Positions 5,955-13,650 are shown, numbered from the stretch's first letter. The stretch is 17,866 nt of DNA from JAVBKE01 sp031554215 (GCA_031554215.1 JAVBKF010000160.1:1-17866); one strand, 5' to 3'. Notes: generated by a model not told the origin, from the letters alone. A program made the numbers and translations.

Positions 5955-7322
5955 TTAGGAATGGATTTTGCGGTTTCCCCGGACATAACGAAGTGTGCGC
6001 GTTGCCGGTTTGTCTGCCTCCGTGAGATGGTAGCTACTCGTGTTAGCTTGAGTTTCGTACATTGTTGCGGTCGTCGGAATTGGCTGGAATTGGCTTGTTT
6101 GTGATGCTGCTTGTGTGCCTTGCATTGTCATCATTTCTTTCTGCTCCGGTTCAGCAGCTGATGTCGCCATGCTTGCTTGGTCGTTTATTGGAAGCACATT
6201 TAACCTGTTTATAGCTGTTTCTAGATTGGATTGTGCAAGCGACATGGCTAAATCAATCGGTGAATCCTGTTGATTACTTGCAGATAGAGCTACTGAAGTG
6301 AGAATGCCAGAAAGTACTTCTGCAAAGTCATAGATATTGGTGTCTGAAACCCCGAGATGCGTCACAAAACGCCAATAGCCTTCACTTGGGCCATTTACTT
6401 TAAATCCCTTTTCATAGAGTTTGTCGACGATTAGACTTGGTGGTATGTCAGATATAATCGTACAGAATACCATGTTGATATCATTCCAGTCTTCCTGAAC
6501 GACAACACCGGGTAGCGTTGCTAGTCTACTGGCAAGGATCTTAGCGTTATCATGATCATTTTCTAGCTGCAAACGGACTTCTTGCAGTGCAATCAGTCCT
6601 GCAGCAGCGACAATACCTACTTGGCGCATGCCGCCACCCAATAGTTTTCTGTTTTTTCTTGCCTTTTGAATAAATTCTTTTGATCCTGCTAGGATGGACC
6701 CAATTGGTGCGCACAGTCCCTTTGATAGACAAAACATTACCGTATCACTGTGTTTTGTCAGTTCTTTTGCATCAATCCCTAGGCTATGAGCGGCATTGAA
6801 CAATCTTGCACCATCAAGATGAATTTTGACCTGATGTCGATCTGCAATTTGTTTGACTGATGCCATATAGGAAGGTGAGAGCGCTGTACCATTTGAATAA
6901 GCGTTTTCGAGGCATATGAGTCCAGTTGTGGGCCAGTGGATATCTACGCCTACCCGAATGGACCGCTTGATACTATCCAGCGCCATTTGACCGAGATTTG
7001 TTTCTAATGTACGGAGTTGTACACCTGCAATCACTGCAGCAGCACCTGCTTCATGAGCAACTATATGGCAGTCCGCGCCAAGAATGACTTCGTCACCTCT
7101 ATTGCAGTGCGTAAAGAGTGCTAATTGGTTGCCAAATGTACCTGTGGGGACGAATAAGGCCGCTTCTTTTCCGATAATTTCAGCTGCGTAAGTCTCTAAC
7201 TCGATGACAGTGGGGTCGTCGTCATAGACATCATCGCCGACGATTGCACTAGCCATTGCTTCTCGCATTTTGTCTGTTGGTTTTGTAACTGTATCACTCC
7301 GTAAATCAATCCAATCTTTCAT
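5955..7322 (-). CDS. ltaE: Low-specificity L-threonine aldolase with a long C-terminal extension
   Basis: A PLP enzyme that splits threonine or allo-threonine to glycine and acetaldehyde. Residues 1-345 cover the whole family fold: IDLRSDTVTKPT at the start, GDDVYDDDPT, H86 in the PLP-stacking position (CHIVAHEAG), D170 in HLDGARLFNA, and the Schiff-base lysine K201 in CLSKGLCAPIGS. Family members end near residue 340-350. Here about 110 further residues follow, rich in Q, T, A, S and M, probably disordered, ending in a basic RYVRGNRKIHS. The ATG at 7322 has GGAGG 6 bases upstream. An ATG directly before it (7325) is also possible but only 3 bases from the site. The gene is monocistronic, with a promoter close upstream and the shared terminator downstream. 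The function of the tail is unknown. Confidence 0.9.
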   Translation of the reverse strand: MKDWIDLRSDTVTKPTDKMREAMASAIVGDDVYDDDPTVIELETYAAEIIGKEAALFVPTGTFGNQLALFTHCNRGDEVILGADCHIVAHEAGAAAVIAGVQLRTLETNLGQMALDSIKRSIRVGVDIHWPTTGLICLENAYSNGTALSPSYMASVKQIADRHQVKIHLDGARLFNAAHSLGIDAKELTKHSDTVMFCLSKGLCAPIGSILAGSKEFIQKARKNRKLLGGGMRQVGIVAAAGLIALQEVRLQLENDHDNAKILASRLATLPGVVVQEDWNDINMVFCTIISDIPPSLIVDKLYEKGFKVNGPSEGYWRFVTHLGVSDTNIYDFAEVLSGILTSVALSASNQQDSPIDLAMSLAQSNLETAINRLNVLPINDQASMATSAAEPEQKEMMTMQGTQAASQTSQFQPIPTTATMYETQANTSSYHLTEADKPATRTLRYVRGNRKIHS

Positions 7323-7353
7323 CATTTACCTCCGAGGTTTGCGCTTTTCTCCT

Positions 7354-7382
7354 ATTATAACGCTATTAGTGCCTTACGTGAA
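7354..7382 (-). promoter_or_regulatory. Promoter of the threonine aldolase gene
   Basis: On the minus strand, TTCACG (7377-7382) as -35, a 17-base spacer, then a perfect TATAAT (7354-7359). The leader would be only about 25 bases. Confidence 0.65.
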
Positions 7383-7481
7383 GTAAGTTGTCCTTCGCTT
7401 CCTATAATAAGGATAAGATCCCTTTGTTTTTTATTTGATTCACGTTCTTGACTGAACTCATGCAAAAATTGAAATAATGTA

Positions 7482-7510
7482 TTGTGTAATATCGTTGCTT
7501 CGTTTATGAT
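7482..7510 (+). promoter_or_regulatory. Promoter of the lipoprotein gene
   Basis: TTGTGT (7482-7487), a 17-base spacer, then TATGAT (7505-7510). Transcription would begin near 7517, about 65 bases before the TTG start. Confidence 0.5.
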
Positions 7511-7580
7511 ATTTTTGTGCTGTTTCCTTCAAATAAGGTAAGTATTAGACGATTCGATGAAAAGATTTGGAGTGAATAAA

Positions 7581-8081
7581 TTGAAAAGAATATTGAGTAT
7601 AATCTTGAGTTTCTTAATGGTCGTAGGCTTGTCTGCTTGCGGTAAGGAGGAGGCTACTGCTGGAAAAGAAAAAGAAGTGACAAGTACAGATGGGAAAATC
7701 ACATTGACAGTTCCAGCGGATTTCAACGTCAATGAAAAGAGTAGCGAAGACGAATTGGTGCTTGCGGCAGAAAATGCAAAGCAATCAGTAGGCGCTTATG
7801 TTTATAAACTAGATAAAAGTCCAATGATGACATTTAATGAATTTAGTAAAAAATATGCTGAACTGTCCACTAGCGCAATTACCGACGTAGAAGATACGAC
7901 CATTGATGGTAAACCAGCTAAAATAGGGAATTTACAAGAAGACGGGAAATTTCGTGTTGCCATGATTAACATAAGTGATGAGTCGATTTATTTAGTCATG
8001 GCGGGTGCTTCTGAGGAGGATCTTTATGATGCGGAAGCAATGCAGTCAATTATTAGTAGTATAGAAATTAATGCCGATTGA
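7581..8081 (+). CDS. Lipoprotein with a PsbP/DcrB-like domain (putative)
   Basis: A 166-residue exported lipoprotein. The signal peptide MKRILSIILSFLMVVGLSAC has an LSAC lipobox with the lipidated cysteine C20. After a short charged linker comes one compact domain (about 33-165) that begins TSTDGKITLTVPADF and ends AMQSIISSIEI. This layout is seen in DcrB/PsbP-like lipoproteins (fold inference, no known ligand). The TTG start at 7581 is preferred: GGAG (7569-7572) is 8 bases upstream and it gives a standard lipoprotein signal. The in-frame ATG at 7557 lacks a ribosome site. It is monocistronic, with promoter and terminator on each side. It would sit on the outer face of the membrane; its role is unknown. 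Confidence 0.82.
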   Translation: MKRILSIILSFLMVVGLSACGKEEATAGKEKEVTSTDGKITLTVPADFNVNEKSSEDELVLAAENAKQSVGAYVYKLDKSPMMTFNEFSKKYAELSTSAITDVEDTTIDGKPAKIGNLQEDGKFRVAMINISDESIYLVMAGASEEDLYDAEAMQSIISSIEINAD

Positions 8082-8100
8082 TGCACTATTGAAAGCCAAG

Positions 8101-8137
8101 AAAGCTGCCTAAGGACTTGATTCCAAGGCAGCTTTTT
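8101..8137 (+). terminator. Rho-independent terminator of the lipoprotein gene
   Basis: AAAGCTGCCT (8101-8110) pairs perfectly with AGGCAGCTTT (8126-8135), with T-rich sequence following. It lies 20 bases after the lipoprotein stop. Confidence 0.9.
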
Positions 8138-8423
8138 CTTCATTTTTTGAGTAAACCTTAGTAGCCTTGTGATTGTCTAGTACAATGCAATAGCAAGTCG
8201 TATTCTTCAACAAAGAATGGTCCGAAATGCCTTATGACAACAGTACTCGGTCTTTTTTTAGTAAATTTATATCATGAGGAAATTGTGATTTTGGTTCATT
8301 GCGGCGGTTGCTACAAATAAACATGATGAGTGGTTCGTTCTTGATCAAGCAACTGGAAAATCAGACAGTTAGCATTACATGAGTTGTTTACCAATACTCT
8401 AGGGATTTAGAGCCGATTGTATT
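8138..8423. other. Gene-free stretch before the MFS transporter
   Basis: No gene seen. A small CTCTA/TAGAG hairpin lies at 8397-8412 and an isolated run of seven T near 8254-8260 has only a weak stem before it. I could not define a clear promoter for the transporter; it is probably within 8380-8430. Confidence 0.3.
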
Positions 8424-8435
8424 GACTAAATAGTC
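8424..8435. promoter_or_regulatory. Operator-like palindrome upstream of the MFS gene
   Basis: GACTA-AA-TAGTC, inside TTGACTAAATAGTCTAA, is a short dyad 48 bases before the transporter ATG. This is the usual position of a TetR- or MarR-type operator in efflux genes, but no regulator gene is adjacent. A similar dyad, GTCTA-AA-TAGAC, occurs near 12487-12498. Confidence 0.35.
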
Positions 8436-8483
8436 TAAATGAAGGAGGATGTCTGAGAAAGGCGCAATGATGAGGTGGGGAGT

Positions 8484-9788
8484 ATGCGATTTCGTAATTG
8501 GGATCGAAATTTAAAAGTTCGGTTGGCTGGCGAGTTCTGCGTGAATTCAATTTTCTGGATGTTCTTTCCGTTCCTAATCTTGTCATTTAATGAAGAGTTC
8601 GGTAAACAAACAACTGGCATCTTGATTGTCGTGTCACAACTATTATCGGTTATGGCCAGTCTACTTGGGGGCTATTTCTCTGATCATTTTGGGCGAAAGA
8701 GAATGATGTTGATTTCGGCTACGATGCAAGCAATTACAATGGGGTTCTTTGCGCTATCGACCTCGCCGTGGTTTGATCTACCTTGGCTAGCTTTTATCTG
8801 TTTTTCTATATTAGGTATCTGTAATAGCCTCTATTCCCCTGCGAGCCAAGCGATGGTTGCTGATGTTGTCACTGATGAGGACCGAGTCAGCGTATTTGCC
8901 GTGTTTTATACCGTCATGAACATTTCTGTTGTATTTGGGCCACTGGTTGGCAGCTTCTTCTTTAATAACTATCGCTTTGAACTGTATATTGCAGCTGGGA
9001 TTGTGATGGGGATAGTGACGATTGTTTTATCTCGTCTCCTTGTGGAAACAGCGCCTTCGATTGTGAATGGGGAGCGATCTCGTCCCGTTCAAGGTTGGAT
9101 GAATGCTGTTGCCCGACAATTAAAAAGCTATTATCTCATCCTAACTGATAAGGTCTTCTTTCTGTTTATCTTTGCTGGGGTATTGCTATCCATTGCTTAC
9201 TTACAGCTAGAGATATTAGTTCCTGTTTTTATTGATGAGCTGATGGATGGAACAATGGTACTATCCTTGCCGAGCGTTAATCTGTTTGGGACCTTCTTAC
9301 CAGAGACAATCGAGCTATCTTCACAAAATGTAGTTGGCATCATGCTTGCGGAAAATGGGATGATGGTCATTTTACTGACGATGTTTATTACGATGATCGT
9401 CAATCGGAATAAAGAGCGCAATGTGTTTATCGTGGGTTCATTGTTTTATGCATTTTCGATGTTGATACTAGCGATTACGACAGGTATTATTGGGATACTC
9501 GTTGCGATCTTTATCTTTACACTTGCTGAAATTATGACGGCTGGGATTCAAAATAATTTTGTAGCAAGAATAGCGCCAGCTGACTTAAGGGGACAATACT
9601 TCGCGGCATCGGGGCTACGGTGGACGCTTGGTAGGACAATTGCACCACTTGCTATCAACTTGGCAGCAGTTTTCAGCTTTCAGACAGCATTTATTCTGGT
9701 TGGACTACTCGCCTGTATCTCCGCAGTTCTCTATGCGGCAGTCTACCGGGCGGCTAATGACCGAATAGGGTCAGTAACCGCAAAATGA
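8484..9788 (+). CDS. MFS transporter, DHA1-type, 12 TM, probable multidrug efflux
   Basis: A 434-residue major facilitator with about twelve TM helices in two halves. Motif A is seen as GGYFSDHFGRKRMM (62-75) in loop 2-3. Helix 4 reads ICNSLYSPASQAMVADVV, followed by DEDRVSVFAVFYTVMNISVVFGPLVGS, the usual helix-5 region with a motif-C-like GPLVG. The central cytoplasmic loop holds VNGERSRPVQGWMNAVARQ. The substrate cannot be read; family resemblance points to proton-coupled drug export. ATG 8484 has AGGTG 6 bases upstream. A GTG three codons earlier (8475) overlaps that site and is rejected. The gene stands alone, and no terminator is obvious right after it. Confidence 0.85.
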   Translation: MRFRNWDRNLKVRLAGEFCVNSIFWMFFPFLILSFNEEFGKQTTGILIVVSQLLSVMASLLGGYFSDHFGRKRMMLISATMQAITMGFFALSTSPWFDLPWLAFICFSILGICNSLYSPASQAMVADVVTDEDRVSVFAVFYTVMNISVVFGPLVGSFFFNNYRFELYIAAGIVMGIVTIVLSRLLVETAPSIVNGERSRPVQGWMNAVARQLKSYYLILTDKVFFLFIFAGVLLSIAYLQLEILVPVFIDELMDGTMVLSLPSVNLFGTFLPETIELSSQNVVGIMLAENGMMVILLTMFITMIVNRNKERNVFIVGSLFYAFSMLILAITTGIIGILVAIFIFTLAEIMTAGIQNNFVARIAPADLRGQYFAASGLRWTLGRTIAPLAINLAAVFSFQTAFILVGLLACISAVLYAAVYRAANDRIGSVTAK

Positions 9789-9795
9789 TTGACTG

Positions 9796-10020
9796 CTACT
9801 TGTACTTGGCATAGAGATGGCTACACGATTGGTGAATGGATATTGGTTTGAACAGGTTGATCTGACTATCCTGATCTGCAAATGGCGCAGCGGATAAAGC
9901 TACTTGTGCGGGAGGGAATTTCCTCGTGGTAGACCAGCCGTAAATGCGGCGGTTACGATAATCCTGACAGGCGTAGCGAAGTATACCTGTTGTTGGCGCG
10001 CCTGTTTGGATCCACTGCAT
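9796..10020 (-). CDS. Doubtful 74-residue hypothetical ORF filling the intergenic gap
   Basis: A frame of 74 codons (start MQWIQTGAPTTGILRY, end SHLYAKYK) fills the gap between the MFS gene and the DUF423 gene on the opposite strand. It ends 7 bases from the MFS stop. It has no ribosome site or recognisable promoter, no signal peptide or TM, and I recognise no family. The region is GC-richer than its surroundings. It could be a gene remnant or chance; other frames here are also open (a 95-codon minus frame overlapping DUF423). Confidence 0.2.
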   Translation of the reverse strand: MQWIQTGAPTTGILRYACQDYRNRRIYGWSTTRKFPPAQVALSAAPFADQDSQINLFKPISIHQSCSHLYAKYK

Positions 10021-10095
10021 CCTGAATCAAATAAATTGAATCGCCTGGAGAAAAGGAAGATAATCAAAGGTAAATGAGTACTAGGAGTGAATACG

Positions 10096-10479
10096 ATGTC
10101 TAGTCGCAAAACCATCCTCTTTGGCTCGATGTTTGGTTTTTTATCTGTTGTTCTGGGTGCCTTTGCAGCACATGCATTAGCTGGCAAGCTAGCAGTATCT
10201 GCATTGAAAACGTTTCAAACAGGTGTTCAATATCAAATGTTTCATGCGTTAGCCTTGCTCCTCATTGGTGTCCTACTGATGCAAATGTCAGACCTTGTAC
10301 AGCAAAAATGGCTTGGGCAGGCAGCTGTTGCCTTCGTCGTTGGGATACTCTTGTTTTCGGGCAGTTTGTATCTGCTGTCTTTGTCGAGTATTAAAGCCAT
10401 TGGGATCATCACACCACTAGGGGGGCTGTCCTTCCTATTCGGATGGGCACGTTTATTGACTGCTTTTTGGAAAAAATAA
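10096..10479 (+). CDS. DUF423 small membrane protein (YwdK-like)
   Basis: A 127-residue four-TM membrane protein of the DUF423 family (COG2363; B. subtilis YwdK is a member). Diagnostic segments are GAFAAHALAGKL near the end of TM1, TGVQYQMFHALALLLIG in TM2, a GILLFSGSLYLLSL helix and the closing ITPLGGLSFLFGWARL. The start is ATG 10096, with AGGAG (10083-10087) 8 bases upstream; the in-frame GTG at 10087 overlaps that ribosome site. The family is widespread, but its biochemical role is unknown. It is a single gene between two transporters, with a weak stem-loop (TGCACT 10485-10490 / AGTGCA 10503-10508) directly after. Confidence 0.88.
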   Translation: MSSRKTILFGSMFGFLSVVLGAFAAHALAGKLAVSALKTFQTGVQYQMFHALALLLIGVLLMQMSDLVQQKWLGQAAVAFVVGILLFSGSLYLLSLSSIKAIGIITPLGGLSFLFGWARLLTAFWKK

Positions 10480-10616
10480 TGGTCTGCACTTCATTGTAGT
10501 TTAGTGCAAATTGGGCAGATTAAAAAAGTGAAAAGAATCTAGTCAACAATATCCCTGTGAAATTAGGCTCTAAATGCCTATTCCGTCAATTAATTTGATT
10601 TCCTGAGACAAATAAA

Positions 10617-10645
10617 TAGACGTAGCGCTTAAAATTAGATATGAT
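10617..10645 (+). promoter_or_regulatory. Promoter of the DHA2 exporter gene
   Basis: TAGACG (10617-10622), a 17-base spacer, then TATGAT (10640-10645). Transcription would start near 10652. An imperfect dyad, TAGGC-N7-GCCTA (10564-10580), lies about 37 bases upstream of the -35. Confidence 0.5.
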
Positions 10646-10703
10646 AGAATCTCGTGGAATTTTAGGATCCATGAACTATAGCTTTAGGAAAAGGAGTCTT
10701 TAC

Positions 10704-12170
10704 ATGAGTACAGTAGCAGTTGAAGAAGAATTCTCGATGAAAAAAGCGGTTATTCCCATGCTTGCAATTATTACAGGCATGTTTATGGTTATACTTGATA
10801 GCACAGTTGTAAACGTGGCACTACCAACCTTACAACAGGAAATGAATGCTCCGCTATCAACTATGCAATGGACAATCACAGGGTATACACTAGCTCTCGC
10901 AGCGGTTATTCCGCTTGCAGGGTGGTTAATGGATCGGTTTGGCGCAAAGCGTTTGTTCCTGATTACGATCACTTTATTTACAATAGGATCAGTCCTTTGT
11001 TCAATGGCACAAACACCAGAACAATTGATCACCTTCCGTGTTTTACAGGGAATTGGTGGCGGAATGGTATCACCAATCGGTTTTGCGATGGTTTTCCGTT
11101 TGGCACCTCCGAACAAGATTGGCGCAGTAATGGGAACACTTGGTGTTCCAATGTTACTTGCACCTGCATTTGGACCAATCATTGCTGGTTATTTTGTTGA
11201 CTACTTATCATGGCACTGGATTTTCTTAATCAATTTACCAGTAGGGATTTTGACATTCTTCTTAGCCGTTAAATTCTTACCGAACTTCGAGAAGAAAGCC
11301 GTACCATCACTAGATATTCTAGGTGTGATTCTAGCACCAATCGCGTTTTCAATGCTTGCATTTGGCGTTAGTGAAAGTGCAAATGGTTGGACAGAACGAA
11401 ATACGTTAATCGGATTAATCGTTGGGGGAATCGCACTTATTCTCTTTATCATCGTTGAACTTAGACAAGAAAATCCGTTGCTCGAACTGAAAGTGTTTAA
11501 ATCGAGAGGATTCACCTTAGGTGTCCTCACGACTTGGGCAATGCAAATTTCTTTGTTTGGAATGTTTACGCTTGTCCCTTATTTCTTAATCAATGTAAAA
11601 GGGTATAGCGCAATTGAAACAGGCTGGATTATGTTCCCGCAAGCAATTGCTTCAGGACTGATGATGCCAATCAGTGGTCGTTTATATGACAAGATCGGTG
11701 CTCGTCCACTTGGACTCACTGGACTGTCATTTATCGTTGTTGCGTTGGTATCACTATCAAGAATTACGCTTGAAACAACGGTTCCTTTCATCGTTGCTTG
11801 CCTGATCCTAATGGGTCTTGGAATGGGACTTAGTATGATGGCGATTAATACGCATGTATTGCAATCGGCACCAAAGAACCTGGTGAACCGTGTCACACCG
11901 CTAACGACTGCAGCCCAACAAGTAATGGTATCGTTTGCAGTTGCTGGCTTAACAAGTTTCTTATCAAAACGTGTGACTGCCCATGCAACAGAAATGCAAG
12001 TAAATCCGATGCAGGATTTATCACCTGCAATTGAAGCCTTCGGGGATACATTCCTCTTAGCAGCTGGAATCGCATCAATCGGTTTGATCCTTGCCTTCAC
12101 ACTAAGTAGACCGAAGGCTACTGGTGAGCTATCAGAAGAATCAAAGCAATCAATGATGTCAGGACATTAA
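10704..12170 (+). CDS. DHA2-family (EmrB/QacA-type) 14-TM drug exporter
   Basis: A 488-residue proton-coupled exporter. TM1 carries the DHA2 motif LDSTVVNVALPTL with D32. Motif A is GWLMDRFGAKRL (73-84), motif B RVLQGIGGG (R112), and motif C lies in GTLGVPMLLAPAFGP (about 144-158), ending at WHWIFLINLPVG. The second half has YDKIGARPLG as the repeat of motif A. The length fits 14 TM. The closest well-known relatives in style are LmrB/Lmr(B)-like Gram-positive multidrug pumps; the drug cannot be deduced. ATG 10704 is backed by AGGAG (10692-10696) 7 bases upstream. An in-frame ATG at 10641 overlaps the promoter -10 and is rejected. Codons ending in A (GCA, CCA, ACA) are frequent compared with neighbours. 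No regulator lies alongside. Confidence 0.9.
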   Translation: MSTVAVEEEFSMKKAVIPMLAIITGMFMVILDSTVVNVALPTLQQEMNAPLSTMQWTITGYTLALAAVIPLAGWLMDRFGAKRLFLITITLFTIGSVLCSMAQTPEQLITFRVLQGIGGGMVSPIGFAMVFRLAPPNKIGAVMGTLGVPMLLAPAFGPIIAGYFVDYLSWHWIFLINLPVGILTFFLAVKFLPNFEKKAVPSLDILGVILAPIAFSMLAFGVSESANGWTERNTLIGLIVGGIALILFIIVELRQENPLLELKVFKSRGFTLGVLTTWAMQISLFGMFTLVPYFLINVKGYSAIETGWIMFPQAIASGLMMPISGRLYDKIGARPLGLTGLSFIVVALVSLSRITLETTVPFIVACLILMGLGMGLSMMAINTHVLQSAPKNLVNRVTPLTTAAQQVMVSFAVAGLTSFLSKRVTAHATEMQVNPMQDLSPAIEAFGDTFLLAAGIASIGLILAFTLSRPKATGELSEESKQSMMSGH

Positions 12171-12172
12171 TA

Positions 12173-12186
12173 TAGGCTATAGCCTA
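12173..12186. repeat. Perfect 14-bp palindrome right after the exporter stop
   Basis: TAGGCTATAGCCTA starts 3 bases after the TAA. It shares the TAGGC...GCCTA arms with the dyad at 10564-10580, upstream of the same gene. No T-run follows, so it is not a terminator. Confidence 0.6.
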
Positions 12187-12202
12187 ACGATGTCATATGA
12201 TG

Positions 12203-12294
12203 AAAAAGATGTTGTACACGCACCGATTGATGTGTTATAGAAGGAACTAACTTCTATGATGTGAAAGGGGTGCGGGGTGCGCATCTTTTTTTTT
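12203..12294 (+). terminator. Large multi-tier terminator of the exporter gene
   Basis: AAAAAGATG (12203-12211) pairs with CATCTTTTT (12282-12290). Inside it, CGCACC (12219-12224) can pair with either of two GGTGCG copies (12269-12274 or 12276-12281), and at the tip ATAGAAG (12237-12243) pairs with CTTCTAT (12251-12257). A run of nine T (12286-12294) follows. The duplicated right arm allows two registers. Confidence 0.75.
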
Positions 12295-12323
12295 GAAAAA
12301 AAGACTATAATCAGTTTCCAATT

Positions 12324-12409
12324 GGCGCGACTAAAGGCAGTGCTTTGTGCCTACAATCAGTCAAACGCCACGTGCGGTGGTAAGGGATGGCTATCCGTAG
12401 GCATTAGCC
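12324..12409. ncRNA. Candidate structured RNA, nested stems, no known family
   Basis: Within 46 bases three stems nest in order: GGCG/CGCC (12324-12327, 12366-12369), GACT/AGTC (12329-12332, 12359-12362) and AGGCA/TGCCT (12335-12339, 12348-12352). CCAC/GTGG (12368-12371, 12377-12380) and GGCTA/TAGCC (12389-12393, 12405-12409) follow. There is no reading frame and no downstream plus-strand gene, so it is not a riboswitch for a neighbour in that direction. I see no clear promoter. It may be a stand-alone RNA, a structured 3' tail, or the end of a decayed mobile element. Confidence 0.35.
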
Positions 12410-12499
12410 GAGGTAAGATGAGTGGTTAACCGTTTCTTAATGAGTATCAACTGCTTATAGGTTAGGTAATTGTATACCGTGATAGGTCTAAATAGACAA

Positions 12500-12556
12500 A
12501 TAAATACCTCGGTACAGTTGACTAAGAAAGTTGCCAATTGTTGACGAGGTATTTAT
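12500..12556. repeat. Long inverted repeat able to form an extended hairpin
   Basis: ATAAATACCTCG (12500-12511) and CGAGGTATTTAT (12545-12556) are perfect 12-bp arms. Inside, ACAGTTG and CAATTGT add a further 7 pairs (one G-U). On the minus strand the stem is followed by a U-rich but interrupted run, so it could be a weak terminator for the minus-strand gene ending at 12652. Otherwise it resembles a small palindromic element. Confidence 0.7.
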
Positions 12557-12651
12557 CGTTCCTGATGGATAAGGACTGAATGGTTTTGTACCATTTCCTC
12601 CTTGCCGCTGGGATTGATTTTTGTTTAAAGACTAGTTGGTTAAATGACGGG

Positions 12652-13650
12652 TTATTTCTTTTTATTCAATGTTCTAAGTGCATCTGAATAGGTATCATCG
12701 TCAATATCACCGTTTAAATAGTCTTTTTTCAATTGCTCTTTCTGATCAGCAACTGAGCGCTGTTTTGTTTGAGGACTCTTCTTTAATTTTGGTTTTGTGC
12801 TTCTAGGCATAGGTGCCTGCTTTAATCTTGAACGATCAACTAATAAGTAGAGGATTAGGATGATTAATATGATTAATATGATGCCTACAATCCACCAAGC
12901 CGCGTTTGAATCATCACCTGAGGATTCGGAAGAAACCCCGGTTTTTTGGTCTACTGTTGTTTCGTAGTTGTCTTTTTCATACGCAATATTATAGCTTAAC
13001 CGTTTTCCTTTTTCCACATCTTTATACGCATATTGATAGAGGACTTCTCCGCCCTCCAATGGTTCAACCTTGTCCGATTCTGGCGTGACTGATTGCTCAG
13101 AAGCGCCGATAGGAAAGTAGATATTGACACTGACAGCATCTGCTTTAGCAGGTAGTTCGTATGTGAAATTAAAAGCTCTGCTGTCCGTTCCCTCCATTGG
13201 TGCATAGATACTTGAGACCGCATAACTGTAGGTTTCTCCCTTTTTAATTGGTTCCGTTGGGGTGAATGAAATTGTTGAAGTAGCCTCATCTACTGTATAT
13301 TCTAACTCCTGTCCTTGCTCGACAGGAGTTTCCTCTGAATCAAATTCGGTAATCCCGAGAATTGTATAGTGTGAGGACTCTAATGGCACTTCAACTGTGA
13401 CCTGACCACTGTAGTCGCCATCTGTGTTATTAACGATTGCTGCTCTCGTCCAGTAAATAACACCCGCATGGTCTTTTGCATTTTCTTCTGGCCAATTTGG
13501 TGGCTGGTCGTACTCAGGAGAAACTTCAATGTCAATTGATTTATATGGGAATGAATCCTGGTCGAACGCTTCTGCTGCAGAAGCATCAGATAGTGGTATG
13601 TCCGTGAAAGCGAATAAACAAATCAGCAAAACAAACAATGATTTCTTCAT
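12652..13650 (-). CDS. Exported single-TM protein with a SHOCT-like cytoplasmic tail
   Basis: A 332-residue type I membrane protein, family not recognised. Residues 1-25 form a signal peptide (MKKSLFVLLICLFAF..., likely cut after ASA at 23-25). Residues 26-250 are an acidic extracytoplasmic region without cysteine, rich in beta-type sequence with a VTVEVPLESSHYTILGI stretch, ending in a serine/aspartate linker. One TM lies at 252-271 (WWIVGIILIILIILILYLLV). A basic cytoplasmic linker follows (272-298), and residues 300-330 read DQKEQLKKDYLNGDIDDDTYSDAL, which resembles the short helical SHOCT motif. AAGGAG lies 12 bases before the ATG, slightly long. It has its own promoter and no operon partner. 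It might sense or tether something at the envelope (inference only). Confidence 0.75.
   Translation of the reverse strand: MKKSLFVLLICLFAFTDIPLSDASAAEAFDQDSFPYKSIDIEVSPEYDQPPNWPEENAKDHAGVIYWTRAAIVNNTDGDYSGQVTVEVPLESSHYTILGITEFDSEETPVEQGQELEYTVDEATSTISFTPTEPIKKGETYSYAVSSIYAPMEGTDSRAFNFTYELPAKADAVSVNIYFPIGASEQSVTPESDKVEPLEGGEVLYQYAYKDVEKGKRLSYNIAYEKDNYETTVDQKTGVSSESSGDDSNAAWWIVGIILIILIILILYLLVDRSRLKQAPMPRSTKPKLKKSPQTKQRSVADQKEQLKKDYLNGDIDDDTYSDALRTLNKKK

Noticed and set aside
10700..12100. Several frames of 100-170 codons opposite or overlapping the DHA2 exporter
   Set aside because: They are shadows of the exporter: no ribosome sites, and the exporter frame carries all family motifs.
12360..12430. 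Possible tRNA-like fold
   Set aside because: No T-loop consensus (GTTCRANNC), no acceptor/CCA arrangement; the stems do not match a cloverleaf.
12996..13289. 97-codon frame inside the SHOCT-tailed protein gene
   Set aside because: Same strand, different frame, no ribosome site; the long frame has a signal peptide and TM and is clearly the real gene.
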